The notes: a model not told the origin generated them from the sequence alone. A stretch of DNA of 64,000 bases from Devosia sediminis (GCF_016411825.1 NZ_JAEKMH010000004.1:1-64000); one strand, 5' to 3'. Shown: positions 1-9,315, numbered from the stretch's first letter. Numbers and translations: made by a program.

Positions 1-234
1 CCAGATCCAGCTCGCAAGAACCTCGCCGTCCACGTCTCTCTTTCTTCAATTCTTCACAATGTCAAAGAGCTGACCCATCGCCGTCACCGGCTGACACGTC
101 GGAGGAAGCAGGGCTTCCATGTTCTTCAGGGAAACAGAATTCTCCGTCCGGCGAACCGGCAGATCGTCTGCCCTGTAAGATTGCGCTGATCAGTGGGAGC
201 AACTTTGAAGTGCTCGCGTCGTCAACGCTGGCGG
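1..234 (-). other. Leader of an rRNA operon lying left of the window
   Basis: This stretch lies downstream, on the minus strand, of two strong tandem promoters and contains a boxA-like antiterminator. It holds no convincing coding frame. That arrangement is typical of the transcribed leader ahead of a 16S rRNA gene, which would start beyond the left edge. No mature rRNA is visible here, so the assignment is inference from the promoter and boxA. Confidence 0.55.
55..70 (-). promoter_or_regulatory. boxA-like antitermination site
   Basis: Read on the minus strand the site is GCTCTTTGACATTGTG. It closely resembles the rRNA boxA core (GCTCTTTAACA in Escherichia coli), the NusB/NusE loading site that protects rRNA transcription from Rho. 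It sits about 170 bases downstream of the nearer promoter. Confidence 0.6.
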
Positions 235-263
235 GTTGTAGTCGAGACGTTTTGGTCTGTCAA
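235..263 (-). promoter_or_regulatory. rrn-type promoter, proximal copy
   Basis: On the minus strand a perfect -35 (TTGACA, 258-263) and a -10 of TACAAC (235-240) are separated by exactly 17 bases. CCGCC follows the -10. It points toward the boxA and the left edge. It is among the strongest sigma-70-type promoters visible in the window. Confidence 0.7.
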
Positions 264-732
264 CAACCTATTTTCGTTTTTCTGCCGTGGCTGAAACTCG
301 AAAACCTGAAACCGAAATTTGCATTTGATTTCAGAGGTTTGCTTCCAAGTTCGCCGCCGTTTGGCGCCGCGCTCTTCAGCGATGGGCGGGTTATAGTCAG
401 GCGGTTTTGCCTTGGGAAGCCCCCTTGTGACGAAAACGCCATTTTTCTCGTCAGCGGGATCTGGCCGTGTGGATAACTCGACCAAAGTACCAGTGATTTA
501 GGGCATTTCCGGCGGACCACCAAAATGGGTGCGCCGAGTACGCATTTCAAGGGCGGGCGTGACACGGTGGCGAGACGTCCCCGACTCCCAGTTTCGCCGC
601 AATTGTGCCCGATAGGCCCAGAGCATTGCTAACGCGTGCGCGCCTACGTAGGTTACGCGCGGCAACGAGGCGGCCGAGGCCGGTAGCGACCCGGCAGGGA
701 CTGATCCTGGCAACGACCAGAAGGATGGAGCG
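264..732. other. Gene-free region between rrn promoters and M23 peptidase
   Basis: Apart from the distal rrn-type promoter at 390-418 I see no supported gene. Open frames here on either strand overlap one another, lack ribosome binding sites and resemble no family. The promoter of the rightward peptidase gene presumably lies between 480 and 730, but no clear -35/-10 pair stands out. Confidence 0.5.
390..418 (-). promoter_or_regulatory. rrn-type promoter, distal copy
   Basis: On the minus strand TTCCCA (413-418) and TATAAC (390-395) are 17 bases apart. The bases around the -10, with an AAAAC stretch and a CTGAC-like motif before it and CCGCC after it, match the proximal promoter at 235-263. 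The two therefore look like a diverged tandem duplication. The -35 is weaker than in the proximal copy. Confidence 0.5.
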
Positions 733-2691
733 TTGAACGCAACGCAGAGACGACGCCATGTAGCGCTGCTGCATTCCACCGGTTACGAGGACAGCCCGGC
801 TTTGACCGTGCAGTCGACGGACGGCGAAATTCCGCAGGGGCGCGAACTCAGCTTCGCCTGGCTCACCGGCACCGTGATGACGGGCCTGACCAGCGTGCTG
901 CTGATGGGCGCGGCGCTCTATGTCTCCTTTCAGGGTCAGGACACTTTCTCCACGGCCTATGCGGCGCTCAACCTGGCGGCCCCGCGCATCGACCAGCCGC
1001 TGGCCACCGACCTGACCTCGAAAACCTCCCGCCTGCGCCCGGTTGCGGCGACCCGCTCGGACCGTGAGGTCATCGAGGCGTCCACCCGGCAGATGGTCGA
1101 AGGCCGCGAGATCATCCGCAACCAGCCTTTCGTGCGCATCAGCGCCACCCTCGCCACCACCGGTACCTCGCTTTCGGCCGATATTCCGGCCTACGACCCG
1201 GTCGCCATTCTCAACAAGACCCAGCCGATCACGAGCGTCGCCCTCGATATTGCGTCCGATGTCTATGGCACGGATGTCGACGGCGAAGTCGCCGTCAGCC
1301 AGTCGAGCCTGCCGGCCGATTTCGTGCCGGTGCGGAGCGTATCGGACCAGAGCGCGGCCGACTTCGTCCGCGGCATCGGCGGCTCGCAATTCACCGTCGA
1401 TGGCGGGCCGGCCCTTGCCTATGCCGCTCTTGCGCCTGCCGTGAGCGAACTGGGCCAGGCCGGCACGATCAGCGGCGTCGCTGAAAACGTCACGGTCGTT
1501 CCCAAGACCGCCCTGGCATCGGGCGAAAGCCTGGGGCGGACCGAACGCTTCCTCACGGTGCGCGAACTCGGCCCCTTCGGCGACACCCTGCTGCGCAACG
1601 GCTTTACCGGCGCCCAGGTCGGCATGGTGGAAAACACGCTGGCAAATCTCATCCCTGCGGGCGGTTTGCCGGCCGGCCTTCGCCTGCGCATTCTTTATGG
1701 TCCGATTTCGCAGTCGGGCGACAGCCTCGTGCCCTATCGCATGTCCATCTACCAGCCGGATGGCGCGCCGGGCGACCGGCATATCGCCACTGTCGCTCTC
1801 AGCGACAACGGCCAATATGTGGTCGGCCTGCAGCCGGACTGGGTGGATTTTCCCGCCGAGGACGTCGAGCAGATCAATGTGGGCAACCTGCCCACCATCT
1901 ACCGGTCCATCTGGGAAACCGGCCGCAAGCACGATCTCGACGACACGACCATCGAGCGCATCATCGGCATGTTCGCCTATGACATCGACATGACCAAGCG
2001 CATCACCGCCGGCGATACGATCGAAATCCTCGAGGCTGATGATGCGGGTGGAACCGGCGCGGACGAGTTGCTCTATGTGAGCCTCACCCTGTCGGGGACC
2101 AAGCGGGAATTCTATCGCTTCTCGACCGACGACGGCGTCGTTGATTTCTATGATCCCGATGGCGAGACCGGCAAGCGCTTCCTCAACCGTCGCCCCCTTG
2201 AAGGCGGCGGCACGCTGCGCTCGCGCTTCGGCTATCGCATCCATCCGATCTTCAAGACCCGCAAGCTCCATACCGGCGTCGACCTGGCCGCACGGACCGG
2301 CACGCCCATTTATGCGGCGGGCGACGGCGTCATCAGCTACTACAAGTGGCAGTCTGGCTACGGCAACAAGATCGAAGTCCAGCACGTCAACGGCTACGAG
2401 ACGGCCTATGGCCACCTCTCGCGTTTCGTCGACGGCCTGGGCGTGGGCAGCCAGGTGCGCCAGGGCCAGGTGATCGGCTATGTCGGCTCGACCGGCCAGT
2501 CGACCGGACCGCACCTGCATTTCGAAATCCTGATCAACGGCAATCTCGTGGATCCTCTCAGCGTCAAGCTGCCCAAGGACAATGTCCTTGCCGCTCAGTA
2601 CCGCGAGGAATTCGACCAGACCATCGCCCAGATCAGCGAACTGATGGCGCGCGACCCGGCCCCTGTCACCGTAGCCGCAGCGACGAACTGA
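733..2691 (+). CDS. M23 family metallopeptidase, membrane-anchored
   Basis: A 652-residue cell-wall endopeptidase of the LytM/M23 type, expected to cut peptide cross-links in periplasmic peptidoglycan or to act as a hydrolase activator. One membrane segment spans about residues 44-66 and is followed by a long periplasmic part. The C-terminal M23 domain carries the zinc ligands in HTGVD (about 513-517) and the HLHFE motif (about 594-598), so it should be active. The start is TTG with GGAG just upstream; no ATG or GTG lies in frame before the membrane segment. It diverges from the presumed rRNA operon and converges with the VOC gene, whose stop is only three bases away. Confidence 0.88.
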   Translation: MNATQRRRHVALLHSTGYEDSPALTVQSTDGEIPQGRELSFAWLTGTVMTGLTSVLLMGAALYVSFQGQDTFSTAYAALNLAAPRIDQPLATDLTSKTSRLRPVAATRSDREVIEASTRQMVEGREIIRNQPFVRISATLATTGTSLSADIPAYDPVAILNKTQPITSVALDIASDVYGTDVDGEVAVSQSSLPADFVPVRSVSDQSAADFVRGIGGSQFTVDGGPALAYAALAPAVSELGQAGTISGVAENVTVVPKTALASGESLGRTERFLTVRELGPFGDTLLRNGFTGAQVGMVENTLANLIPAGGLPAGLRLRILYGPISQSGDSLVPYRMSIYQPDGAPGDRHIATVALSDNGQYVVGLQPDWVDFPAEDVEQINVGNLPTIYRSIWETGRKHDLDDTTIERIIGMFAYDIDMTKRITAGDTIEILEADDAGGTGADELLYVSLTLSGTKREFYRFSTDDGVVDFYDPDGETGKRFLNRRPLEGGGTLRSRFGYRIHPIFKTRKLHTGVDLAARTGTPIYAAGDGVISYYKWQSGYGNKIEVQHVNGYETAYGHLSRFVDGLGVGSQVRQGQVIGYVGSTGQSTGPHLHFEILINGNLVDPLSVKLPKDNVLAAQYREEFDQTIAQISELMARDPAPVTVAAATN

Positions 2692-2693
2692 GC

Positions 2694-3035
2694 CTATTCG
2701 GGCCGGCTGACATAGACGGCCAATTCATTGCCGCCCGGTTCGCGGAAATGAAAGCGCCGTCCGCCGGGGAAATCGAACTGCGGACGGGTGATCGTGCCGC
2801 CTGCCGCCACGACCCGCTGCTCGGCAGCATCGAGATCATCGGTGCGGACCACGGCCATCGTGGCCGCCACCCGCTCGGCGCTCGCATCGACGCCGCCATC
2901 GATGCCGGCACCCTCTATCCCGTCATAGACAGGGCCGTAACTGGTCGTGCCCCAGCCGAAAGCTGAACGGAAGAACGCACTGCTCTTCTCGCGATCGGTC
3001 GAGGGGAATTCGATATAGTCCAGACGATCTGCCAC
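2694..3035 (-). CDS. VOC family protein (glyoxalase/bleomycin-resistance fold)
   Basis: A 113-residue single-domain protein of the vicinal oxygen chelate superfamily. It begins with a beta strand (DYIEFPSTD) and an alpha-helical FFRSAFGW element typical of such dimers, and ends with FREPGGNELAVY, the usual final metal-ligand region. Substrate cannot be told; members include glyoxalases, dioxygenases and resistance proteins. The start is GTG, preceded by GGAG at six bases. It starts 10 bases after the upstream DUF6157 gene ends, so the two form a likely operon. It converges tightly with the M23 peptidase gene. Confidence 0.82.
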   Translation of the reverse strand: MADRLDYIEFPSTDREKSSAFFRSAFGWGTTSYGPVYDGIEGAGIDGGVDASAERVAATMAVVRTDDLDAAEQRVVAAGGTITRPQFDFPGGRRFHFREPGGNELAVYVSRPE

Positions 3036-3045
3036 GGTCTTCTCC

Positions 3046-3447
3046 TCAGGCGCGCTTGGAGCGAAGGCCAGGGCGCTTGGTAATGTCGTCCCGGGCCATG
3101 AGTTCTGCAAAGGCGGGGCTCACCGGATCGACCAGGGCCACCCGCCCCTCCCCATCGTGATGCAGTGCCCAGCCCAGTGTCTTGACCAGCGGCGAACTGC
3201 GCAGGCACGGCTGGCCCTTCGAGAAATATTCCATCCGTGCCGGGCCGCGATCCTCCGCCTCCATCTCCTTGCGATCGGCAAAGATCTCGAACTGCAGGTC
3301 GTCGCTGGTGAAACGATAGGGATCGGCCAGGAGGCGCTCATACTGCATGGCGGCGACCGTACCCGGCTTCTTCGGCGCACCGGCCACTTCGACCGGGCAG
3401 TCCGGCGAGGGCAGGATCAGGGTATCGAAATAATTGGTCGTATGCAT
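3046..3447 (-). CDS. DUF6157 family protein
   Basis: A 133-residue soluble protein of unknown function. The N-terminus MHTTNYFDTLI and the following DCPVEVAG stretch match the DUF6157 family, as does the C-terminal SPLVKTLGWALHHDGEGR region. No signal peptide or membrane segment is seen. I chose the ATG at 3447 because it matches the family N-terminus and follows a G-rich GGGGGCGGG; an ATG four codons upstream is the alternative. It is the first gene of a two-gene unit with the VOC protein, and it lies just beyond the clpB terminator. Confidence 0.8.
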   Translation of the reverse strand: MHTTNYFDTLILPSPDCPVEVAGAPKKPGTVAAMQYERLLADPYRFTSDDLQFEIFADRKEMEAEDRGPARMEYFSKGQPCLRSSPLVKTLGWALHHDGEGRVALVDPVSPAFAELMARDDITKRPGLRSKRA

Positions 3448-3514
3448 GCCCGCCCCCATGTTCGCTATATGTTCTAATTGGGTTTGATCAGTTCGGCAAG
3501 CCCGGACGCAACGA

Positions 3515-3540
3515 AAGGGCCGGTCTTGGGACCGGCCCTT
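3515..3540 (-). terminator. Rho-independent terminator of clpB
   Basis: A perfect 11-bp stem (arms 3515-3525 and 3530-3540, GGCCGGTC core) with a four-base loop lies three bases past the clpB stop. The minus-strand tail TTTCGTT is only moderately U-rich. It separates clpB from the downstream DUF6157 gene. Confidence 0.75.
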
Positions 3541-3542
3541 CA

Positions 3543-6176
3543 TCATGGAAACGCTGCCGATCCTGCAGCGGCGTGGGTATCGCCCGTGGCGCCCGAGCGA
3601 AGAACAATACCACTATCGTCGGCATCGACCACCACGCGTCCGCCATCGCTGACCGTACCGGAGAGAATTTCCTCCGCCAGCTCGTCCTGCACTTCGCGCT
3701 GAATGACGCGCTTGAGGGGACGGGCGCCATAGGCAGGATCGTATCCCTCATTGGCCAGCCATTCGCGGGCCATGGGGGTCAGCTCGAGCGTGATGTCGCG
3801 ATCCCGCAGCAGGGATTCGAGGCGCCCGAACTGGATATCGACGATATCGCCCATATGCTCGCGGCCGAGGCGGTGGAACAGCAGGATTTCGTCGATGCGG
3901 TTGAGGAATTCCGGCCGGAACGCTGCCTTGACCGCATCGAGCACCTTGCCGCGCACCAGCTCCACCGATTCTCCGTCCTTGAGGTCCACGAGATACTCGG
4001 CACCGAGATTGGAGGTAAGGATGATGACGGTGTTGCGGAAATCGACCGTGCGGCCCTGCCCATCGGTCAGGCGTCCGTCGTCCAAAACCTGCAACAGCAC
4101 GTTGAAGACGTCGGGATGGGCCTTTTCGATCTCGTCGAAGAGCACGACCTGGTAGGGCCGGCGGCGAACGGCCTCGGTCAGGACACCGCCTTCGTCATAG
4201 CCGACATAGCCCGGGGGGGCACCGATGAGCCGGGCCACCGAGTGCTTCTCCATGAATTCGGACATGTCGAGCCGCACCATGGCGGTCTCGTCATCGAACA
4301 GGAACTGCGCCAGTGCCTTGGTCAGTTCGGTCTTGCCCACGCCGGTCGGCCCGAGGAACATGAACGAACCGATCGGCCGGTTCGGGTCCTGCAGGCCCGC
4401 ACGCGACCGGCGCACCGCCTTGGACACCGCCCTGACCGCTTCGGCCTGGCCGATGACGCGAGCGCCAAGCGACGCCTCCATGTGCAGCAGCTTTTCCTTT
4501 TCGCCTTCCATCATCCGGTCGACGGGAATGCCGGTCCAGCGCGACACCACCTGGGCGATGTCGCTGGGCTCGACGGTTTCCTTGGCCATGACCGGATCGG
4601 GTTTGCCGTCGCCATCGGCATCGTCGGCGGATGCGAGGCGCTTTTCGAGATCGGGGATGACGCCATAGGCGAGCTCACCCGCCTTGGCGAGATCACCCTG
4701 GCGCTGCGCGATCTCGAGTTGCGAGCGGGCTGCGTCGAGCTCTTCCTTGATCTTGGTCGCCCCCTGGAGGCGTTCCTTTTCGGCCAGCCACTTGGCCGAC
4801 AGCGCCTGGGCCTGCTCCTCGAGGCCGGCCAGCTCATGTTCGAGCCGTTCGAGCCGCGTCCGGGAGCCCTCGTCGGTCTCTTTCTTCAGCGCCTCGCGCT
4901 CGATCTTGAGCTGCATGATGCGGCGATCGAGCTCATCGAGAGCCTCGGGCTTGCTGTCGACCGCCATGCGCAGGCGCGCCGCCGCCTCGTCCATCAGGTC
5001 GATGGCCTTGTCGGGCAGGAAACGGTCGGTGATGTAGCGGTTCGACAGGGTCGCCGCGCTCACCAGCGCCGAATCCGCGATGCGGATGCCGTGGTGCAGC
5101 TCGTACTTTTCCTTGAGGCCGCGCAGGATGGAGATGGTGTCTTCCACCGTCGGCTCGCTCACGAAAACCGGCTGGAAGCGACGGGCCAGCGCCGGGTCCT
5201 TTTCGACATGCTTGCGATATTCGTCGAGCGTGGTGGCGCCGACGCAATGCAGCTCGCCCCGCGCCAGCGCAGGCTTGAGGAGATTGGACGCGTCCATGGC
5301 GCCCTCGCTCTTTCCCGCGCCCACAAGCGTATGCATCTCGTCGATGAAGAGGATGATCTGCCCCTCCGCCGCCTGCACTTCCGAGAGCACGGACTTGAGG
5401 CGTTCCTCGAACTCGCCGCGATATTTCGCGCCGGCGATCAGCGCGCCCATGTCGAGCGCGAGAAGGCTCTTGTTCTTGAGCGATTCCGGCACGTCGCCAT
5501 TGACGATGCGGATGGCAAGGCCCTCGGCGATGGCGGTCTTGCCGACGCCGGGTTCGCCGATCAGCACGGGATTGTTCTTGGTGCGGCGACTCAGGACCTG
5601 GATAGTGCGGCGGATTTCCTCGTCGCGGCCGATGACCGGGTCGAGTTTGCCCTCGCGCACGTCCTCGGTGAGGTCGCGGGCATATTTCTTGAGAGCATCA
5701 TACGTGTTCTCGGCCGAAGCGCTGTCAGCAGTGCGGCCCTTGCGGATGGCCTCGATAGCGGTGTTGAGGCCCTGCGCCGTCACGCCACCAGAGGCGAGGA
5801 TCTTGCCCGCATCGGTGTCCTTTTCGATCACAAGGGCAAGCAGCAGCCGCTCGACCGTGACAAAGCTGTCGCCGGCCTTCTGCGCGGCCTGCTCGGCCGT
5901 GTCGAAGACCCGCGCCAATTCGCGGCCGAGATAGAGCTGGCCGGCATCGCCGGACACTTTTGGAATTTTGTTGAGGGCCGCTTCCACACCAGCGCGGACC
6001 GCCTTGGGGTCGCCGCCGGCCCGTTCGATCAGCCCGCTGGCCATGCCCTGGTCGTCATCCAGCAGCACCTTGAGCAGGTGAACGGGGCTGAACTGCTGAT
6101 GGCCCTTGCCCAGCGCTGCGGTCTGCGCGCTCTGAATGAAGCCGCGCGAGCGTTCGCTGTATTTCTCGATATTCAA
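3543..6176 (-). CDS. clpB: ATP-dependent chaperone ClpB
   Basis: Hexameric AAA+ disaggregase that, with DnaK/DnaJ, threads proteins out of aggregates after heat stress; cytosolic. The 877-residue protein has the double Clp N-domain (about 1-150), a first AAA module with GEPGVGKT (about 207-214), a coiled-coil middle domain (about 400-530, rich in E/R/L), and a second AAA module with GPTGVGKT (about 609-616). The length fits the family. The start is TTG at 6176, read as Met in [15 protein letters not shown] lies about six bases upstream and no ATG is in frame at the family N-terminus. A heat-shock-like promoter lies upstream. Confidence 0.97.
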   Translation of the reverse strand: MNIEKYSERSRGFIQSAQTAALGKGHQQFSPVHLLKVLLDDDQGMASGLIERAGGDPKAVRAGVEAALNKIPKVSGDAGQLYLGRELARVFDTAEQAAQKAGDSFVTVERLLLALVIEKDTDAGKILASGGVTAQGLNTAIEAIRKGRTADSASAENTYDALKKYARDLTEDVREGKLDPVIGRDEEIRRTIQVLSRRTKNNPVLIGEPGVGKTAIAEGLAIRIVNGDVPESLKNKSLLALDMGALIAGAKYRGEFEERLKSVLSEVQAAEGQIILFIDEMHTLVGAGKSEGAMDASNLLKPALARGELHCVGATTLDEYRKHVEKDPALARRFQPVFVSEPTVEDTISILRGLKEKYELHHGIRIADSALVSAATLSNRYITDRFLPDKAIDLMDEAAARLRMAVDSKPEALDELDRRIMQLKIEREALKKETDEGSRTRLERLEHELAGLEEQAQALSAKWLAEKERLQGATKIKEELDAARSQLEIAQRQGDLAKAGELAYGVIPDLEKRLASADDADGDGKPDPVMAKETVEPSDIAQVVSRWTGIPVDRMMEGEKEKLLHMEASLGARVIGQAEAVRAVSKAVRRSRAGLQDPNRPIGSFMFLGPTGVGKTELTKALAQFLFDDETAMVRLDMSEFMEKHSVARLIGAPPGYVGYDEGGVLTEAVRRRPYQVVLFDEIEKAHPDVFNVLLQVLDDGRLTDGQGRTVDFRNTVIILTSNLGAEYLVDLKDGESVELVRGKVLDAVKAAFRPEFLNRIDEILLFHRLGREHMGDIVDIQFGRLESLLRDRDITLELTPMAREWLANEGYDPAYGARPLKRVIQREVQDELAEEILSGTVSDGGRVVVDADDSGIVLRSGATGDTHAAAGSAAFP

Positions 6177-6282
6177 TGCAACTCTCCTTGTCTCGCCCGT
6201 CAGCGGCCCAGAAAAGGCACCGGCATGACGGCGGAAGCGTCGTTTTGAACAATGCCCGGGATCGGCACATCGTTCGCGTTCA

Positions 6283-6309
6283 GATGTAGGTATTGGCAGC
6301 CGGAACAAA
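6283..6309 (-). promoter_or_regulatory. Possible RpoH-type promoter of clpB
   Basis: On the minus strand TTTG (6306-6309) is followed after 15 bases by CCTACATC (6283-6290). This approximates the alphaproteobacterial heat-shock sigma-32 pattern CTTG-N15-CCTATNT, with one mismatch in each element. It lies about 110 bases before the clpB start, and clpB is a classic RpoH target. The match is short, so confidence is limited. Confidence 0.35.
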
Positions 6310-6446
6310 AGGGCCCGGTGGCGACATTTGTGGCGTCCGCATCTAGAGAACCCAACCAACCCGAACGTCCTAGTTAACCCGCGCGCAACGCCGCGCAGTT
6401 ACCATGGCCGGACGAAACGCTTTTGGCATGCGGGCGCGAGGGGACG

Positions 6447-7430
6447 ATGGCAGGACAGTTCAGGATAGGCGCGCTGCCGCTGGCGGTGCTGACCTACGCG
6501 GCGCTCGCCTTCGCTGTATCACCCGACACCTATGGCACCATGCTGCAATTGTATCTGCGGCAGGCCACCATATTGCCGATCCTGCTGCTGGTTGGCATTC
6601 CCGCGGCGGCGCTTGTCCTGCAGCCGAAATCGCCCATCGCGATGATATTCGATATCCTGCGTGGCGGCGCGCTGCGCCTCGGCGTGGTCATGGCCATTTT
6701 CTGCCTGGGCACCGCGGCCTTCACCACGTTCAAGCTGGCCATACCAGACTTGGTGCCTTTCTACGCCGATGCATTCCTCGCCAAGGCCGATGCGTGGTTG
6801 CATGGCGGCGATCCGGGCAATTTTGCCCATGCCATCGTACCAGCCTGGGCGCAGTATCCGCTCGCCTATCTCTATGGCCCGATCTGGTTCGTGCTCTGGT
6901 TCGGTCTCCTGGCCTTTATTGCCCTGCATCGGGACGCTGCCCTGCGCCGGCGCTACTTCTGGTCGATGAGCCTGACCATGGGGCTGATCGGCACGGTTGC
7001 GGCGACGGCCTTTTCTTCGGTTGGCCCGATCTTTTATGACGAGTTCGTCGATCCGAACCGCTTCATCGGGCTGATGGACAAGATCAGGGGTACTGCCATC
7101 GGCGACTACATGGCGCAGGCGTCCGCCTATCTCCTGACCAGCTACGAGACCGGCGCACACGCCATGGGCACCGGCATTTCGGCAATGCCGAGCATGCATC
7201 TGGCCATCGTGACGCTCAATGCCTGCATGCTGAGCGGGCTCAACCGCTACGTGGGGATCCTCGCCTGGCTCTATGTCGGGGTGATCCAGATCGGCTCGGT
7301 CTATCTCGGCTGGCACTATGCGCTCGATGGCTATTTCTCCATCGCCGCGGTGAGCCTGATCTGGTGGGCCGTGGGACGCCTGGCGCGGCGCAGCGCCACC
7401 CTGCCCCAGGCGGCGCCGGTCGCGGCCTAG
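6447..7430 (+). CDS. PAP2 / inositolphosphotransferase-like integral membrane protein
   Basis: A 327-residue polytopic membrane protein with about seven hydrophobic helices. The C-terminal half has the PAP2 phosphatase / Aur1-Ipt1 signature: PSMHLA near residue 249 and GWHYALDGY near 289, supplying the two catalytic histidines and the aspartate. Such enzymes hydrolyse or transfer lipid phosphates at the membrane face; the exact lipid cannot be told. The ATG at 6447 follows a purine-rich GAGGGGA. It diverges from clpB and ends just before a strong terminator shared with the convergent DUF4167 gene. Confidence 0.8.
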   Translation: MAGQFRIGALPLAVLTYAALAFAVSPDTYGTMLQLYLRQATILPILLLVGIPAAALVLQPKSPIAMIFDILRGGALRLGVVMAIFCLGTAAFTTFKLAIPDLVPFYADAFLAKADAWLHGGDPGNFAHAIVPAWAQYPLAYLYGPIWFVLWFGLLAFIALHRDAALRRRYFWSMSLTMGLIGTVAATAFSSVGPIFYDEFVDPNRFIGLMDKIRGTAIGDYMAQASAYLLTSYETGAHAMGTGISAMPSMHLAIVTLNACMLSGLNRYVGILAWLYVGVIQIGSVYLGWHYALDGYFSIAAVSLIWWAVGRLARRSATLPQAAPVAA

Positions 7431-7449
7431 GCGTACGTCGAAAGCAAAA

Positions 7450-7475
7450 TGCCGGGCACTGGGCCCGGCATTTTT
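7450..7475. terminator. Bidirectional Rho-independent terminator
   Basis: An 8-bp perfect stem (TGCCGGGC / GCCCGGCA) with a five-base loop is followed by TTTTT on the plus strand and flanked by AAAA, giving a U-run on the minus strand too. It sits between the convergent PAP2-like and DUF4167 genes and can end both. Confidence 0.85.
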
Positions 7476-7490
7476 CCGTTTGCGATTGGT

Positions 7491-8078
7491 CTATTCTGCC
7501 ACGTTGCCGGTGAGGAAGGCCGGCAGCGCGGCCGGAGCCTCATTGCCATTGTCGGCAGCGCCCTCGCCCCCTGCCGGACGGCGGCGGCGCGGACGGCGCT
7601 CACGCGGCTTGCGGGCGGCCTGCTCGCCCTCACCCTCGGCAGCAGCGGCAGGAACGGCTTCTTCAACCGGCTGCGGCTGGCTCTCGGCCGGACTGCCTTC
7701 ACCCTCGTTCTCGTTGCCCTGCTGCACATGCTGCTGCGGCTGGGGCGAGGAGAAACGGGAATTGATGTCGTTGGCATCGTCGTCGAAATCGACGTCGTCC
7801 TGGCTCTGGCCGTCACGTGGGCCGTTCATGGCCTGCTGGGCGGAGGAGACGATGCGGAAATAGTGCTCGGCATGCTGCAGGTAGTTCTCGGCCATCACCG
7901 AGTCACCCGAAGACTGGGCGTCGCGAGCAAGCTGCAGGTACTTTTCGGCGATATGGGCAGCGTTGCCGCGCACCTTCACGTCCGGACCGTTGCTTTCGTA
8001 ATTGCGCGACAGCGGATTGACATGCTTGCGTCCGCCATTCCGGCCACGCTGCCGGTTCTTGTTCTGGTTAGGTCTCAT
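7491..8078 (-). CDS. DUF4167 domain-containing protein
   Basis: A 195-residue basic protein. The N-terminal DUF4167 domain (about 1-85) includes the Asn/Arg-rich start MRPNQNKNRQRGRNGGRK and a helical part with AEKYLQLARDAQ and AENYLQHAEHYFR. The rest is low-complexity: acidic, then Pro/Ala/Glu-rich with an arginine-rich RRPRRRR patch. The composition suggests nucleic-acid binding, but no function is established that I know of. It commonly sits near prmC and prfA in Hyphomicrobiales, as here. A 343-base gap separates it from prmC. Confidence 0.9.
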   Translation of the reverse strand: MRPNQNKNRQRGRNGGRKHVNPLSRNYESNGPDVKVRGNAAHIAEKYLQLARDAQSSGDSVMAENYLQHAEHYFRIVSSAQQAMNGPRDGQSQDDVDFDDDANDINSRFSSPQPQQHVQQGNENEGEGSPAESQPQPVEEAVPAAAAEGEGEQAARKPRERRPRRRRPAGGEGAADNGNEAPAALPAFLTGNVAE

Positions 8079-8421
8079 CGGGTCGCTTTGTCTAACTCTG
8101 AAAGTTAAGCGTCACATCAGGGGGCTGACCGGTGCAATTTGGCCCGATCCGGCCCGTGACCCCGGCGGTGGTAAGTGCGCACCGTGCGGGGATTGGTCTG
8201 GCTTCATGAAGACCGAGTGCGGTCTGCAACGACCTACGGATTAGTCCGTCCCGTCCCTCGCGTCGCTCCGGCCCGCCGGAACCGCGCTGCTTGAAGCAGC
8301 CCATACATTTTGGATCGGGTGATCGCCGCGGCGCCCATGATGCGCCATTGACAGCAAGGGCAAACTACCCGCTTCGCCCGGATTTGACCAGCACAAACTG
8401 TGCTTTGCCTGACCGGGCCGG
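8079..8421. other. Gene-free spacer between prmC and DUF4167
   Basis: No gene is supported in these 343 bases. The only visible structure is a short inverted repeat (TAACT-CTGAA-AGTTA, about 8094-8108) just upstream of the DUF4167 start, perhaps an operator or leader hairpin. Frames on both strands lack recognisable domains and ribosome binding sites. Confidence 0.5.
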
Positions 8422-9315
8422 TTACTTGTCCTTGAAGTGGTGCGCCAAGACCACACGATCAAGGCCACCAAGGTCCTTGTGTACCGCAATATCGGCAAAT
8501 CCGTGGTCGGCGAAGAGTTTTGCGACCGCCGCGCCCTGATCGTAGCCGATTTCAACGAGCACAATACCACCAGGGGCGAGAAACCGCGCCGATTGCGCGG
8601 CGATGACCCGGTAGGGCGCGAGCCCGTCCGCCCCACCATCGAGCGCCAGGCGGGGGTCGAAATCTTTCACCTCCGGCGCCAGAGTCTCCACCACGGCGCT
8701 GGCGATATAGGGCGGGTTGGAGGTGATGAGGTGGAATTGGTCTCCCGACGCAGGCGATGAGCCCGCGGTCACCCCACCCTCAGTCCCTCCCCATCGAGGG
8801 GAGGGAGGGATCAAGGGTGGGGGGCCTACCAAGGCCTCGAACCAACTCCCCAGCGCAAAATCCAGCCGCTCCGCGACGCCGTTGCGTTCGGCATTGTCTT
8901 GCGCCATGGCCAGTGCGTCGGGATTGAGGTCCGTGGCCAGACCTGTCGCATCCGGGCGATTGGCAAGGACGGCGATGGGGATGCAGCCCGTGCCGGTTCC
9001 CAGATCGAGAAGCCGCCCGCCGGGCGGCAGGTGCTCGAGAGCGAGGTCGACGAGAAGTTCGGTATCCGGGCGCGGCTCCAGCGTTGCGGGCGAGAGGCGG
9101 AACGGGAGCCCGTAGAATTCCTTCTCGCCGATGATCCGCGCCACCGACTCGCCGCTCATCCGCCGCTGCAGCAGGTCCGCGACCCGGAGTGCGTCGGCAT
9201 CGGTGACACCGTCCTGCTCGCGGGTGGCGAGGGCCAGGGTATCAAGGCCGAGGGCGTGGCCGGTGAGCAGTTTTGCGTCGAGCGCCGCGGTTGCGAAACC
9301 GAGCCGCGTCAGCAC
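8422..9315 (-). CDS. prmC: Peptide chain release factor N(5)-glutamine methyltransferase
   Basis: Methylates the glutamine of the GGQ motif in release factors RF1 and RF2. The SAM-binding LLDLGTGTGCI motif and the substrate-binding SNPPYI motif (about 199-204) are both present. Two oddities stand out. First, about 28 residues (about 163-190, rich in P, G and S) lie between the WFEAL strand and the NPPY strand where the family is normally contiguous; they are encoded by a palindromic repeat. Second, GTG at 9315 gives a short N-terminus without a ribosome binding site; the frame stays open upstream, and a CTG at 9363 overlapping the prfA stop as CTGA would add 16 family-like residues (a GWRDVLTRLG-type helix). 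It follows prfA. Confidence 0.9.
   Translation of the reverse strand: MLTRLGFATAALDAKLLTGHALGLDTLALATREQDGVTDADALRVADLLQRRMSGESVARIIGEKEFYGLPFRLSPATLEPRPDTELLVDLALEHLPPGGRLLDLGTGTGCIPIAVLANRPDATGLATDLNPDALAMAQDNAERNGVAERLDFALGSWFEALVGPPPLIPPSPRWGGTEGGVTAGSSPASGDQFHLITSNPPYIASAVVETLAPEVKDFDPRLALDGGADGLAPYRVIAAQSARFLAPGGIVLVEIGYDQGAAVAKLFADHGFADIAVHKDLGGLDRVVLAHHFKDK
8770..8824. repeat. C-rich palindromic repeat inserted inside prmC
   Basis: A 55-bp imperfect palindrome with outer arms CCCCACCCT / AGGGTGGGG and inner arms CCCTCCCC / GGGGAGGG. It is the same element family as the intergenic repeats at 59411-59518 and 60636-60735. Here it lies within the prmC reading frame and keeps it open, adding a Pro/Gly-rich loop before the NPPY motif. 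Confidence 0.85.

Noticed and set aside
210-565. Short frames near the left end
   Set aside because: They overlap the rrn-type promoters and each other and have no family resemblance.
547-2520. 657-residue open frame on the minus strand
   Set aside because: Antisense to the M23 peptidase gene, whose catalytic motifs establish the true coding strand.
3573-6248. 891-residue open frame on the plus strand
   Set aside because: It is entirely antisense to clpB; its composition (His/Gly/Ala/Arg-rich) is typical of the reverse frame of a GC-rich gene, and it has no domain.
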